From positions 40,900 to 104,899 of the forward strand of contig NZ_BMVO01000024.1 in the NCBI RefSeq assembly GCF_014650755.1: 64,000 nt of DNA. Direction: 5' to 3'. Below the pieces are notes generated by a model. That model searched no databases, had not been told where the DNA came from, and saw only the letters and a list, made by a program, of their open reading frames with translations. Source of the DNA: Streptomyces chryseus (GTDB taxonomy: Bacteria > Actinomycetota > Actinomycetes > Streptomycetales > Streptomycetaceae). The stretch's first letter is position 1; every line of letters starts with the position of its first letter. The position numbers and the translations under genes are program-made. This document shows positions 17,975 through 26,672 of this stretch, piece by piece.

Positions 17975-18253
17975 ATGTCCGAACTCGACGCGCTGCTTCA
18001 GGAGCTCCGCAGGCTGCCGCCTACCAGGCCGTCCGACGTACGCGACCTCGAAGCGCTGCTCACCAGGGTCAAGAGCGCGGCGGGCCGGTGGGCCGACGTG
18101 CTCGACGAAGTGCGGGAGGCTGCCCGCGACCTCGCCGGACCGCGCACCGCCGCCGCTCTGGAGATCGCGTTCCGCAGGGCCGAGGAGTCGTACGTCGAGC
18201 TCGAATTCGCCCTCGACGACTGCGGTACCAGCGGCCGGAAGTCCGGCCGCTGA
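17975..18253 (+). CDS. Small helical protein, unknown (92 aa)
   Basis: 92 residues from ATG 17975 with GAGGAGA upstream. Entirely helical, charged and without cysteine, signal or membrane segment; begins MSELDALLQELRRLP. Codon bias on this frame is typical of the host. Lies between the response regulator and the DUF485 gene on the same strand, so it probably belongs to the module. I do not recognise the family. Confidence 0.65.
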   Translation: MSELDALLQELRRLPPTRPSDVRDLEALLTRVKSAAGRWADVLDEVREAARDLAGPRTAAALEIAFRRAEESYVELEFALDDCGTSGRKSGR

Positions 18254-18293
18254 CCCCTGTCCGGCACGATCGGCGCTGCGTAGACTCGCGCCG

Positions 18294-18692
18294 ATGTCCG
18301 CAGATCAGCCGCCCCCACAGCGACCACCACGCCGCGAAACGGTCACCGGTGTGCCCCGCGGTGCCCGTAGGCCCCCGGGCCACGCTCCGGCGCGGTCCGA
18401 GATCACCGAGCAGACGACCCTGGGAGCGACGTACGTGCGCTCCCTGATGCGCAGCCAGCTGCGGGCGGCGATGGTCTCGCTGGGCGCGCTCGCGCTGCTC
18501 GTCGGTTCGCTGCCGCTGCTGTTCTCGCTCCCGGAGGTCTTCACCGCGTCCGACCTGCCGTCGCCCGCGCCCTTCGTCTGGGCGGCGCTCGGCGTGGCGG
18601 TCTACCCCGTCATGTGGCTGATCGCCCGCTGGTACGTCCGGCGCGCGGAGCGCAACGAACGCGCCTTCGGCAAGCTCGTCGAAGGACGCTGA
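18294..18692 (+). CDS. DUF485 membrane protein
   Basis: 132 residues. A proline-rich cytoplasmic N-terminus of 45 residues followed by two membrane helices (about 58-80 and 92-113) and a charged tail. DUF485 proteins (YjcH in E. coli) are almost always encoded directly upstream of ActP-type acetate symporters, as here, where the next start codon abuts its stop. Confidence 0.85.
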   Translation: MSADQPPPQRPPRRETVTGVPRGARRPPGHAPARSEITEQTTLGATYVRSLMRSQLRAAMVSLGALALLVGSLPLLFSLPEVFTASDLPSPAPFVWAALGVAVYPVMWLIARWYVRRAERNERAFGKLVEGR

Positions 18693-20438
18693 GTGAACCA
18701 GGCGTACGCGGTGGCCGCCGTCACCGCCGTCGTGCTCGCCACCGTCCTCATCGGCGCGCTCGGCCTGCGCATATCCCGGACCACCTCCGACTTCTACGTC
18801 GCCTCCCGCAGCGTCAAGCCCGGCCTGAACGCCGCCGCCATCAGCGGCGAGTACCTGTCCGCCGCCTCCTTCCTCGGAGTCGCCGGGCTCGTCCTCCTCC
18901 AGGGCCCCGAAATGCTCTGGTACCCGGTCGGCTACACCGCCGGCTACCTCGTACTCCTCGTCCTCGTCGCGGCCCCGCTGCGCCGCTCGGGCGCCTACAC
19001 CCTCTCCGACTTCGCCGAGGCCCGCCTCGAATCGCCGCAGGTCCGCAGGCTCGCCAGCCTCTTCGTCGTGGGCATCGGGTGGCTCTACCTGCTGCCGCAG
19101 CTGCAAGGCGCGGGCCTGACGCTGGAGATACTCACCGGAGCGCCCGACTGGGTCGGCGGCCTCGTCGTGGCGCTCGTCGTGACGGGGGCGGTGGCGGCGG
19201 GCGGGATGCGCAGCATCACCTTCGTGCAGGCGTTCCAGTACTGGCTCAAGCTCACCGCGCTGCTCGTGCCCGCGCTCTTCCTCACCGTCGCGTGGCTGGG
19301 GGACGACGCGCCGCGCGCCCGGTTCGCCGAGCCCGCCACGTTCCGCGAGCACACGGTCGTGACGGTCGACGACACCGTGCGCGTCGACCTCGACCGGCCG
19401 CTGCGCGTCACCGTGACCGGCACCGTCGACGACCGCCGCCACGAGCGCGAGCCGGTCGCCCTCGACGCGGGCGTCCACCGCATCGGCGCGGGCACCTCAC
19501 TCGCCTTCCCCGCGCACGCCCGGGTACCGGAGAAGGCGGGCACCGACCGAACGGGCGCGTCGAGCTGGTCCCAGCCGCTGGCCAGCAGCCGTGAGGAGCA
19601 CCCGCTGTACGCGACGTACGGCCTGATCCTCGCCACCTTCCTCGGCACCATGGGCCTGCCGCACGTCGCCGTGCGCTTCTACACCAGCCCCAACGGCACC
19701 GCCGCCCGCCGCACGACCCTGGTCGTACTCGGCCTCATCGGCGCGTTCTACCTGCTGCCGCCGGTGTACGGAGCGCTCGGCCGGATCTACGCCCCCGAAC
19801 TGTCCCTCACCGGGGAGGCGGACGCCGCCGTACTCGTCCTGCCGGACCGGATGATCGGTGGCCTCGGCGGCGACCTGCTGGGGGCGCTGCTCGCCGGCGG
19901 CGCGTTCGCGGCGTTCCTGTCCACCGCGTCGGGGCTGACCATGTCGGTCGCGGGCGTCCTCACCCAGGATGTCCTGCCGTCCCGGGGCGTACGGCACTTC
20001 AGGCTCGCCACCGTCCTCGCCATGGCCGTGCCGCTCGGCCTGAGCATCGTGACCGTCAACGTGCCGGTGGCCGACGCCGTGGGTCTCGCCTTCGCCGTCT
20101 CCGCCTCCTCCTTCTGCCCGCTGCTCGTGCTCGGCATCTGGTGGCGGGGCCTCACCCCGCCGGGCGCGGTGGCCGGGCTCGTGGTGGGCGGCGGGGCCGC
20201 GCTGACCGCCGTCATGGCGACCCGGGCCGGCCTGCCCGGGGGCGGCTGGTCGCACTCGCTCCTCGCCTGGCCCGCCGTCTGGTCGGTGCCGCTCGGATTC
20301 CTCACGATGGTGCTGGTGTCGCTGGCGACCCCGCACCGCGTACCGGCCACGACCGCCGCGACGCTCGCCCGGCTGCACCTTCCGGAGGACCTGATGGCGA
20401 AGGACGGCACGGGCGTGGGCGGGGGAGCGGGACGATGA
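18693..20438 (+). CDS. Sodium:solute symporter, acetate/carboxylate type (ActP-like)
   Basis: 581 residues, GTG start one base after the DUF485 stop. Thirteen or so membrane helices with SSS-family signatures: TSDFYVASRS, GEYLSAASFLG and GLPHVAVRFYT. A hydrophilic extracytoplasmic insertion lies at about residues 215-300. ActP relatives move acetate or pyruvate with sodium. Its position inside a LytS/LytTR system suggests substrate-induced expression. Which carboxylate it carries cannot be read from sequence. Confidence 0.9.
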   Translation: MNQAYAVAAVTAVVLATVLIGALGLRISRTTSDFYVASRSVKPGLNAAAISGEYLSAASFLGVAGLVLLQGPEMLWYPVGYTAGYLVLLVLVAAPLRRSGAYTLSDFAEARLESPQVRRLASLFVVGIGWLYLLPQLQGAGLTLEILTGAPDWVGGLVVALVVTGAVAAGGMRSITFVQAFQYWLKLTALLVPALFLTVAWLGDDAPRARFAEPATFREHTVVTVDDTVRVDLDRPLRVTVTGTVDDRRHEREPVALDAGVHRIGAGTSLAFPAHARVPEKAGTDRTGASSWSQPLASSREEHPLYATYGLILATFLGTMGLPHVAVRFYTSPNGTAARRTTLVVLGLIGAFYLLPPVYGALGRIYAPELSLTGEADAAVLVLPDRMIGGLGGDLLGALLAGGAFAAFLSTASGLTMSVAGVLTQDVLPSRGVRHFRLATVLAMAVPLGLSIVTVNVPVADAVGLAFAVSASSFCPLLVLGIWWRGLTPPGAVAGLVVGGGAALTAVMATRAGLPGGGWSHSLLAWPAVWSVPLGFLTMVLVSLATPHRVPATTAATLARLHLPEDLMAKDGTGVGGGAGR

Positions 20439-21676
20439 CCGGAATCGAGATCGCGGCGGTGGCCGCCGCCGGCGCCGTGCTCCTCGCCGCCGGGATCGTG
20501 CTCGGCCGCGTCACCGCCCGCCACGGGCGGGGCGACCTCGACCTCGGTACGCCCGTCGAGCACGCCACCTTCCACACCCTGCACACCGCCTCGCTCGCCG
20601 CGCCCCCGCTGCGCGCCGGCCTGACCGAGGACACCGCCCGCAAGGCCGCCCGCAGGCTTCGTTCGCTGCTCGGCACCGAGGCCCTGTGCCTGACCGACCG
20701 CGAGAGCGTGCTCGCGTGGGACGGGCCCGGCGGCGACCACCACCGCGAGCCGGTGATGCGCCGCGTACGGGAGATGCTCGACTCCGGGCGGAGCCAGAGC
20801 GTACGCACCGACTGCGACGACCTCCAGTGCCCCCTGCGGTGGGCGGTGATCGCGCCGCTGACCGGCGAGGAGGGGGTGCTGGGCGCGCTCGTCGCCTACG
20901 GGTCGCGGGAGTCGGCGGTCCTGGTCCGGGCGGCGACCGAGGTGGCCCGCTGGGTGTCCGTACAGCTGGAACTCGCCGAGCTGGACCGCTCGCGCACCCG
21001 CGTCGTCGAGGCGGAGATCCGTGCCCTGCGCGCCCAGATCTCGCCGCACTTCATCTTCAACTCGCTCGCCGCGATCGCCTCGTTCGTCCGCACCGACCCC
21101 GAGCGCGCCCGCGAACTGCTGCTGGAGTTCGCGGACTTCACCCGGTACTCCTTCCGCCGCCACGGCGACTTCACCCACCTCGCCGACGAACTGCGCTCCA
21201 TCGAGCAGTACCTGGCCCTGGCCGGAGCGCGCTTCGGCGACCGGCTGAAGGTGACCCTCCAGGTCGCCCCCGAGGTGCTGCCCGTCGCGCTGCCGTTCCT
21301 CTGCCTCCAGCCGCTCGTGGAGAACGCCGTCAAGCACGGACTGGAGGACTCCACCGACGAGTTCAAGGTCACCATCTCCGCCCGGGACGCGGGCGCGGAG
21401 GCCACGGTCGTCATCGAGGACAACGGCGTCGGCATGGACCCGGAGCGCCTGCGGCGCATCCTCGCGGGCGAGCACACCGCCTCGTCCGGCATCGGTCTGT
21501 CCAACGTCGACGACCGGTTGCGCCAGGTGTACGGCGACGACTACGGCCTCGTGATCGAGACGGGCGTCGGCGCGGGAATGAAGATCACGCTGCGCTTTCC
21601 CAAGTACCGCGCGGGAGTGCACCCCTCGTCGCCCGCCGGACAGGGCCGGCGGCCGGGCCCGCGGACGGGGCCGTGA
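20435..21676 (+). CDS. LytS-type sensor histidine kinase
   Basis: 413 residues; ATG overlaps the symporter stop (ATGA). One N-terminal membrane helix (about 4-24), a GAF-like domain (about 45-175), a His_kinase domain with phosphorylatable His205 (SPHFIFNSL), and HATPase_c with PLVENAVKHGL and GIGLSNVDDRL. It is the expected partner of the LytTR regulator upstream. The single membrane helix and cytosolic GAF suggest an internal signal or contact with the symporter. The stop TGATCA is shared base-to-base with the stop of the convergent gene. Confidence 0.9.
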   Translation: MTGIEIAAVAAAGAVLLAAGIVLGRVTARHGRGDLDLGTPVEHATFHTLHTASLAAPPLRAGLTEDTARKAARRLRSLLGTEALCLTDRESVLAWDGPGGDHHREPVMRRVREMLDSGRSQSVRTDCDDLQCPLRWAVIAPLTGEEGVLGALVAYGSRESAVLVRAATEVARWVSVQLELAELDRSRTRVVEAEIRALRAQISPHFIFNSLAAIASFVRTDPERARELLLEFADFTRYSFRRHGDFTHLADELRSIEQYLALAGARFGDRLKVTLQVAPEVLPVALPFLCLQPLVENAVKHGLEDSTDEFKVTISARDAGAEATVVIEDNGVGMDPERLRRILAGEHTASSGIGLSNVDDRLRQVYGDDYGLVIETGVGAGMKITLRFPKYRAGVHPSSPAGQGRRPGPRTGP

Positions 21677-22189
21677 TCAGAAGAGGTGGATGGCCAGATG
21701 CCCCAGGGGCAGACCCAACTGCCAGGCCGGCATCCACACCTGCTCGCTCTCGTCCACCGCGAGATCCGCCGCCTGGTGCCGGGGAACGGCGCCGCCGAGG
21801 TCGGCGGCGAGGAGTTCCGTGCCGCTGAGCCAGCGCCATGAGGCCAGGGCCAGTTCGAGGTCGGGACCGGCGGACGCGTCGCGGCGGGCCGCGGCGGTGC
21901 GCTCGGCGAGCCTCTCCCGTACCCAGGTCTCCCAGGGATGGCCGTACGTCGTGAGCGAGAGCCACTCGTCGAGGCCGGAGACGACGCGGATGCCGGACAG
22001 CTCGTCGGAGCTGTCGGACAGATAGACGGTGAGCGCCAGGGTCTCCCGGCCCGCCCGGAACTCGATCGTGCCGGGTGGGATCAGCTGGCCCGTGCGCAGC
22101 AGCTCGTCGGCGATGTACTCGGCGTACAGCCAAGCCATCGGTACCGTGAGTCTGTCTCCGCTGGTGCCGTTCGAACTCTCGGGCAGCAC
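21677..22189 (-). CDS. Conserved hypothetical protein (170 aa)
   Basis: 170 residues from ATG 22189. A soluble protein without signal peptide, with a WLYAEYIADELL opening and a tryptophan-rich C-terminus (WRWLSGTELL, VWMPAWQLGL). Its look is that of a highly conserved streptomycete protein, but I cannot name a function. Lies downstream of the sigma-factor gene on the same strand; stop codon is adjacent to the stop of the convergent kinase. Confidence 0.6.
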   Translation of the reverse strand: MLPESSNGTSGDRLTVPMAWLYAEYIADELLRTGQLIPPGTIEFRAGRETLALTVYLSDSSDELSGIRVVSGLDEWLSLTTYGHPWETWVRERLAERTAAARRDASAGPDLELALASWRWLSGTELLAADLGGAVPRHQAADLAVDESEQVWMPAWQLGLPLGHLAIHLF

Positions 22190-22375
22190 AGCACTTCACC
22201 TTCTCCCGGGCTGATCTGTTCTCTGTTCCTGCGGGGCACCGCCGAGCCTTCACTCTCAGACACGCACAGCGTGCGGTCTTTACTCAACTTGACGCTGCTG
22301 TTTCGAAATCGGCCTGCTCTGCACGGGTACGGAAGGTGAAGATCTGACCTGCGGGGCGGGTGGTACGAACGTGCC

Positions 22376-22918
22376 TCAGGCGGCGTCGCGGCCGTACCCC
22401 GGAAGTACCTTCCGCAGCGCGCGCAGAGCATAGTACGTACGGGACTTGACGGTGCCCGCCGGTATGCCGAGCGCCTCCGACGCCTCGGCCACGGAACGGC
22501 CCCGGAAGTAGACCTGGGCCAGCACGTCGCGGTGCTCCCCGCGCAGCGCTCCGACGGCCTGGCGGACGTCGAGCGCGGTGACGGAGCGTTCCACGTGGTC
22601 GTCGGGGAGCGCGGAGTGCTCCAGTACGTCGTCGCCGACCTCGTGCGGCCGGGACCGGCGGGCCCGCCGGGCGTCGATCGCCAGCCTGCGGCCCACGGTG
22701 AAGAGCCACGGGCGCAGCGATTCGTGGTCGCTCGCCAGCGCCTCCGGGTGCTGCCAGGCCCGTACCAGCGTCTCCTGGAGGAGATCCTCCGCGCGCTGCC
22801 TGTCCCCGTAGGTGAGGCCCAGGAGGAAGCAGAAGAGCGCCTTGCCGTGGTCGCGCTGGAGGTCGGCGATGGCTCGTTCGTCGGTGTGCTGCTGGAGGGA
22901 GGAAGCGGAGGAAGTCAC
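22376..22918 (-). CDS. ECF RNA polymerase sigma factor
   Basis: 180 residues from GTG 22918, preceded by AAGGGGCG. Region 2 (LLQETLVRAWQHPE, then RPWLFTVGRRLAID) and region 4 (LAQVYFRGRSVAEASEALGIPAGTV, shown here in parts) are both intact, and there is no C-terminal extension. The size and sequence style fit ECF factors that are held by zinc anti-sigma proteins such as the one at 16103-16798. The two flank the LytS/LytTR-symporter module, so they may be partners; this is inference from context. Confidence 0.9.
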   Translation of the reverse strand: MTSSASSLQQHTDERAIADLQRDHGKALFCFLLGLTYGDRQRAEDLLQETLVRAWQHPEALASDHESLRPWLFTVGRRLAIDARRARRSRPHEVGDDVLEHSALPDDHVERSVTALDVRQAVGALRGEHRDVLAQVYFRGRSVAEASEALGIPAGTVKSRTYYALRALRKVLPGYGRDAA

Positions 22919-23257
22919 CGTTGACGCCCCTTCGGGAGACCGGGTGGCCGATGGCCTGAAGGCGGCGAAGATAACCGCCGTCCGGCCGGGGCGCCGCCGT
23001 GCGGAAGGCGGCGGCCGAACGGGCGGCAGGGGCCGTGCGGTGAGCGGTCGAACGGTGCGACGAATGGCACGACGAACGGTCGCGGTGAACGCCCGTGACG
23101 ACCAGCCGTGACGACCAGCCGTGACGACCGGCTGGGACGGTACGGCCGGGGCCCCGGGAGCTGTTGCGGTGACCCGGACGGCCGTGTCCCTTGACTTGCG
23201 GGAGCCATCCATATCGGTTTGTTTCACCATAAGTAATACAAGCGGAAAGTCGGTCTG
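22919..23257. promoter_or_regulatory. Divergent intergenic region between ECF sigma and CapA genes
   Basis: 339 bp without a gene. It contains a threefold 13-bp tandem repeat (annotated separately) and, next to the CapA start, an AT-richer stretch (about 23189-23245) with TTGACT at 23191 that may be the capA promoter. No gene-like reading frame with host codon bias was seen. Confidence 0.5.
23095..23133. repeat. 13-bp tandem repeat, three copies
   Basis: Units GTGACGACCAGCC at 23095-23107 and 23108-23120 are identical and the third (23121-23133) differs at two positions. They lie between divergent genes; looser GACGA-containing copies occur just upstream. Could be regulator sites or replication slippage. 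Confidence 0.75.
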
Positions 23258-24424
23258 ATGGTGAAGCGAACACTGCAGGGGGCGACGGCCATGGCCGCGC
23301 TGTTGATCGGCGGCGTCACCGCGTGCACCGGGCCGTCCGGGAAGGGATCCGAACACGCGGCACCCCTGGCGGCGGGCGCGGGCCGCGATCAGCGGGGCTT
23401 CACCCTGGTCGCGTCCGGCGACGTACTGCCGCACGCGTCGATCATCCGGCAGGCCGCCGCCGACGCCGGCGGCGAGGGGTACGACTTCGCGCCGATGCTG
23501 GCGGGGGCGAAGCCGGTGGTCTCGGCGGCCGACCTGGCGATCTGCCACATGGAGACGGTGTACGGCAAGGACGGCGGCCCGTACACCGGCTACCCCGACT
23601 TCAAGTCGCCTCCCGAGGTGGCCAAGGGCCTGAGCGCCACCGGGTACGACGCGTGCTCCACCGCCTCGAACCACAGCCTGGACGCGGGGGCCGAGGGGAT
23701 CGACCGGACGCTCGCCGCGCTCGACAAGGCCGGCGTACGGCACGTGGGCTCGGCCCGGACGGAGGCCGAGTCGAAGGAGCCGGCCTGGCTGACGGGCGGC
23801 AGCGCGAAGGTGGCACAGCTCGCCTACACGTACGGCACGAACGGCTATCCGATGCCCGAGGGCCGGCCGTGGGCGGTGAACATGATCGACCAGGACCGGA
23901 TCGTCGCCGACGCGCGGGCGGCCAGGAAGGCGGGCGCCGACGTGGTGGTCGTCTCGCTGCACTGGGGCACGGAGTGGCAGGACGAGCCGGACAGGCAGCA
24001 GGTGCGGCTGGGCAAGGCGCTCACCGCGTCGAAGACGGACGGCCGCCCCGACATCGACCTGATCCTCGGCACGCACGCGCACGTCCCGCAGGCGTACGAG
24101 AAGGTCAACGGCACCTGGGTGATCTACGGCATGGGCGACCAGGTCGCCGGCGCGATGGTGAACCACTCGGGCGCGTTCGACCCGCGGGGCAACCAGGGCA
24201 CGATCGGCCGCTTCACCTTCGCACCCCCGAAGCGGGAGGGGCAGCGGTGGGAGGTGAGCAAGGCGGAGTTCCTGCCGCAGTGGTTCGACCCGGACGCGGG
24301 GCGTGTGGTGAACCTGAACGCGGCGATCAAGGAGGGCGCGGACCACACGGACGTACGCGACCGGATCCGGGAGGTCGTGCTGAGCCGGGGCGCGGCGAAG
24401 GCGGGCCTGCGGATGGGCCAGTAG
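23258..24424 (+). CDS. CapA-family lipoprotein (metallophosphoesterase fold)
   Basis: 388 residues with a lipoprotein signal (VTAC, Cys23). The body is the CapA/PgsA domain: ASGDVLPH, CHMETV, TASNHSLDAG, VSLHWGTEW and GTHAHVPQ carry the metal-ligand His/Asp/Asn residues of this phosphoesterase-like family. Named for poly-gamma-glutamate capsule synthesis, but single CapA-like lipoproteins in actinomycetes have no proven role; no capBC genes are adjacent. Anchored outside the membrane. Confidence 0.85.
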   Translation: MVKRTLQGATAMAALLIGGVTACTGPSGKGSEHAAPLAAGAGRDQRGFTLVASGDVLPHASIIRQAAADAGGEGYDFAPMLAGAKPVVSAADLAICHMETVYGKDGGPYTGYPDFKSPPEVAKGLSATGYDACSTASNHSLDAGAEGIDRTLAALDKAGVRHVGSARTEAESKEPAWLTGGSAKVAQLAYTYGTNGYPMPEGRPWAVNMIDQDRIVADARAARKAGADVVVVSLHWGTEWQDEPDRQQVRLGKALTASKTDGRPDIDLILGTHAHVPQAYEKVNGTWVIYGMGDQVAGAMVNHSGAFDPRGNQGTIGRFTFAPPKREGQRWEVSKAEFLPQWFDPDAGRVVNLNAAIKEGADHTDVRDRIREVVLSRGAAKAGLRMGQ

Positions 24425-24429
24425 GCCCT

Positions 24430-24445
24430 GGGGCCGATCGGCCCC
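24430..24445. terminator. Hairpin after the CapA gene
   Basis: GGGGCCGATCGGCCCC, a perfect 16-bp palindrome seven bases after the capA stop, in the convergent gap with the permease gene. A second looser GC hairpin follows. Confidence 0.6.
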
Positions 24446-24523
24446 CGCTTGCCGGAAATGGGCGCGGGCCGCCGCTGAACGGGAAGGCTCCCGCGCGGCG
24501 GCGACCCGGACGTCCGCCCCCGC

Positions 24524-25957
24524 CTACTCCTTGCCGCCCACGTCGGCCCCCGGCTGCTTCGCCAGCGCCGACTTCCGGTATGAGTACCCGAAGTAGATCA
24601 CCAGCCCGAGCGCGAACCAGACAGCGAACCGGAACCAGGTCTCCCAGGCCAGGTAGGTGATCAGCCAGATCGAGGACACCACCCCGATCGCCGGCACCAG
24701 CGGCATGCCCGGCGTGCGGAAGCTGCGCGGCAGCTCCGGCCGCCGGTAGCGCAGCACGATCACGGCGGTGCACACCACGGCGAACGCCAGCAGGATTCCG
24801 ATGTTGGTCAGTTCCGCCGCCTCGCCGATCGGCAGGAACCCGGCGATCAGCGCCGAGGCGACGCCCACGATCCACGTCACGCGCACCGGCACGTGCCGCG
24901 TCGGGTGCGTCTTGGCGAACCAGCGCGGCAGCAGCCCGTCGCGGCTCATCGAGAACCACACGCGCGTCACGCCCAGCATGAACGTGAACATGACGGTGAG
25001 GATGCCGATGATGGCTCCCACGGCGATGACGTCCGCGAGGGCGTCGAGCCCCACCGACTGGAACGCCGTCGAGAAGCCGCTCTCCGGATCTATCTCCGTG
25101 TAGTTCTGCATGCCGGTGAGCACCAGGGTGGCCAGCACGTACAGCGCCATCGAGATGGCGAGCGAGTACATGATCGCCTTCGGCATGTGGCGCTGCGCGT
25201 CCTTCGACTCCTCGGCCGCCGTCGACATGGCGTCGTACCCGAAGACCGCGAAGAACACCGTCGCCGCACCGGTGAAGGCGCCGCCGACCCCGAAAGGGAA
25301 GAAGGGGCTGTAGTTGCTGGTGCTGATGTGGAAGAAACCGACCACGATCACGACGAGCACGACCAGGACCTTGAGCACCACCACGACCGTCTCGAAGCGC
25401 GCCGCGCTCTTGATGCCCAGCGTCAGCAGGTACGCGATGAACAGGCACAGCACGGCCGCGATCAGATCGACCCGGTGGCCGCTGCCGGTGCCGGGCGCGC
25501 CCAGCATCCAGGTGGGCAGCTCGGCGCCCAGGTCGTCCAGCAGGAAGTTGAAGTAGCCGGAGATGCCGATCGCCACCACCGCCACGATCGCGGTGTACTC
25601 CAGCAGCAGGTCCCAGCCGATGAACCAGCCCGCGAGCTCGCCGAGGACCACATAGCCGTAGGTGTACGCCGAACCGGCCTTCGGGATCATGCCCGCGAAC
25701 TCGGCGTACGAGAAGGCCGCCGCCGCGCTCGCGACCCCGGCGATCAGGAAGGAGATCAGGACGGCCGGGCCCGCCGTGCCGTTCGCGACCGTACCGGCGA
25801 GAGTGAAGATGCCCGCGCCGATGATGCCGCCGACGCCGATCGCGGTGAGCTGCCAGAGCCCGAGCGTTCTGGTCAGCCGCTCGCTCGTGTCACCTTCTTC
25901 GACTTGTTCGATCGGCTTGCGGCGCAGAACACCCTGCCCCGCCCGGAGTCCGGCCAT
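24524..25957 (-). CDS. APC-family amino acid permease
   Basis: 477 residues, about 12-13 helices. The first helix contains GVGGIIGAGIFTLAG, the consensus unwound substrate-binding segment of APC transporters, and AGSAYTYGYVVLGE follows in helix 3. The sequence is of the cationic amino acid transporter (YfnA/CAT) subfamily. The substrate is probably a basic or neutral amino acid, but not certain. A UspA gene lies downstream on the same strand, 146 bp from its start... the two are read separately. Confidence 0.9.
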   Translation of the reverse strand: MAGLRAGQGVLRRKPIEQVEEGDTSERLTRTLGLWQLTAIGVGGIIGAGIFTLAGTVANGTAGPAVLISFLIAGVASAAAAFSYAEFAGMIPKAGSAYTYGYVVLGELAGWFIGWDLLLEYTAIVAVVAIGISGYFNFLLDDLGAELPTWMLGAPGTGSGHRVDLIAAVLCLFIAYLLTLGIKSAARFETVVVVLKVLVVLVVIVVGFFHISTSNYSPFFPFGVGGAFTGAATVFFAVFGYDAMSTAAEESKDAQRHMPKAIMYSLAISMALYVLATLVLTGMQNYTEIDPESGFSTAFQSVGLDALADVIAVGAIIGILTVMFTFMLGVTRVWFSMSRDGLLPRWFAKTHPTRHVPVRVTWIVGVASALIAGFLPIGEAAELTNIGILLAFAVVCTAVIVLRYRRPELPRSFRTPGMPLVPAIGVVSSIWLITYLAWETWFRFAVWFALGLVIYFGYSYRKSALAKQPGADVGGKE

Positions 25958-26103
25958 GAGTCATACCTCCGCAGACCACTGTCGGCTGGTGGCGGCTCAT
26001 GATGGACCAGGCGAGGGCGCGGTGAAAGGCGGTGTACGCCAAGTGGCGTCCTGGCCGTCGCATACGGTTCTCGCCGTCGGGCCCGGGTCCCGTCGTCGCG
26101 CGC

Positions 26104-26565
26104 TCACGGTACGACGGTGACCGGCCAGCGCCCCGCCTTCACCAGACGCAGCGCCACCGAGCCGATGAACCGGTGGCCCGCCGACTCGGACGCCCCGACG
26201 ACCACCGCGTCCGCCTTGAGCTCGTCGGCCGCCCTCACCAGGCCGTTGTACGGGTCGCCGCGGAACGTGTGGAACTCCCACCGCACCTCGAACGTGCCCT
26301 TCGTCCGCTCCGCCGCGCTGCGGACCTCCGCCATCAGATCGGCGGCGATCTCCTCGGTCGTCCCCGCGACCGGCACCCCGAGCGAGGCCCCGGCCGGCAT
26401 CAGTGGCTGTACGTACACCAGGGCCAGCAGCGCGTTCTGTCGTCTCGCCAGGCCCGCCGCGTAGGCCGCGGCCCGCAACGAGGAATCGGAGCCGTCCAGG
26501 CCGGCGACGATCACCTTGGGGCCGTCGGTGCCGCGTTCGAACTGATGGCGCTGCTGCTCTGTCAC
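26104..26565 (-). CDS. Universal stress protein UspA family
   Basis: 153 residues from GTG 26565 (an upstream in-frame GTG at 26622 would add 19). Begins with KVIVAGLDGSDSS and ends with a single-domain UspA fold; the ATP-binding signature G-x2-G-x9-G(S/T) is partly present as VGASESAGHRFIGSVA. The amino acid permease gene follows on the same strand, the usual association of UspA-like proteins with transporters. Confidence 0.85.
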   Translation of the reverse strand: MTEQQRHQFERGTDGPKVIVAGLDGSDSSLRAAAYAAGLARRQNALLALVYVQPLMPAGASLGVPVAGTTEEIAADLMAEVRSAAERTKGTFEVRWEFHTFRGDPYNGLVRAADELKADAVVVGASESAGHRFIGSVALRLVKAGRWPVTVVP

Positions 26566-26672
26566 AGCAGCGAGGCTATCCGGCGCCGACCGGCTCGTCC
26601 CATCGGGTACTTCGGCCCCCACCGCCGGTGTGGGTCGGGCCCCGGGGCCTTCGGCCGTGCGAGCTATTAGTC

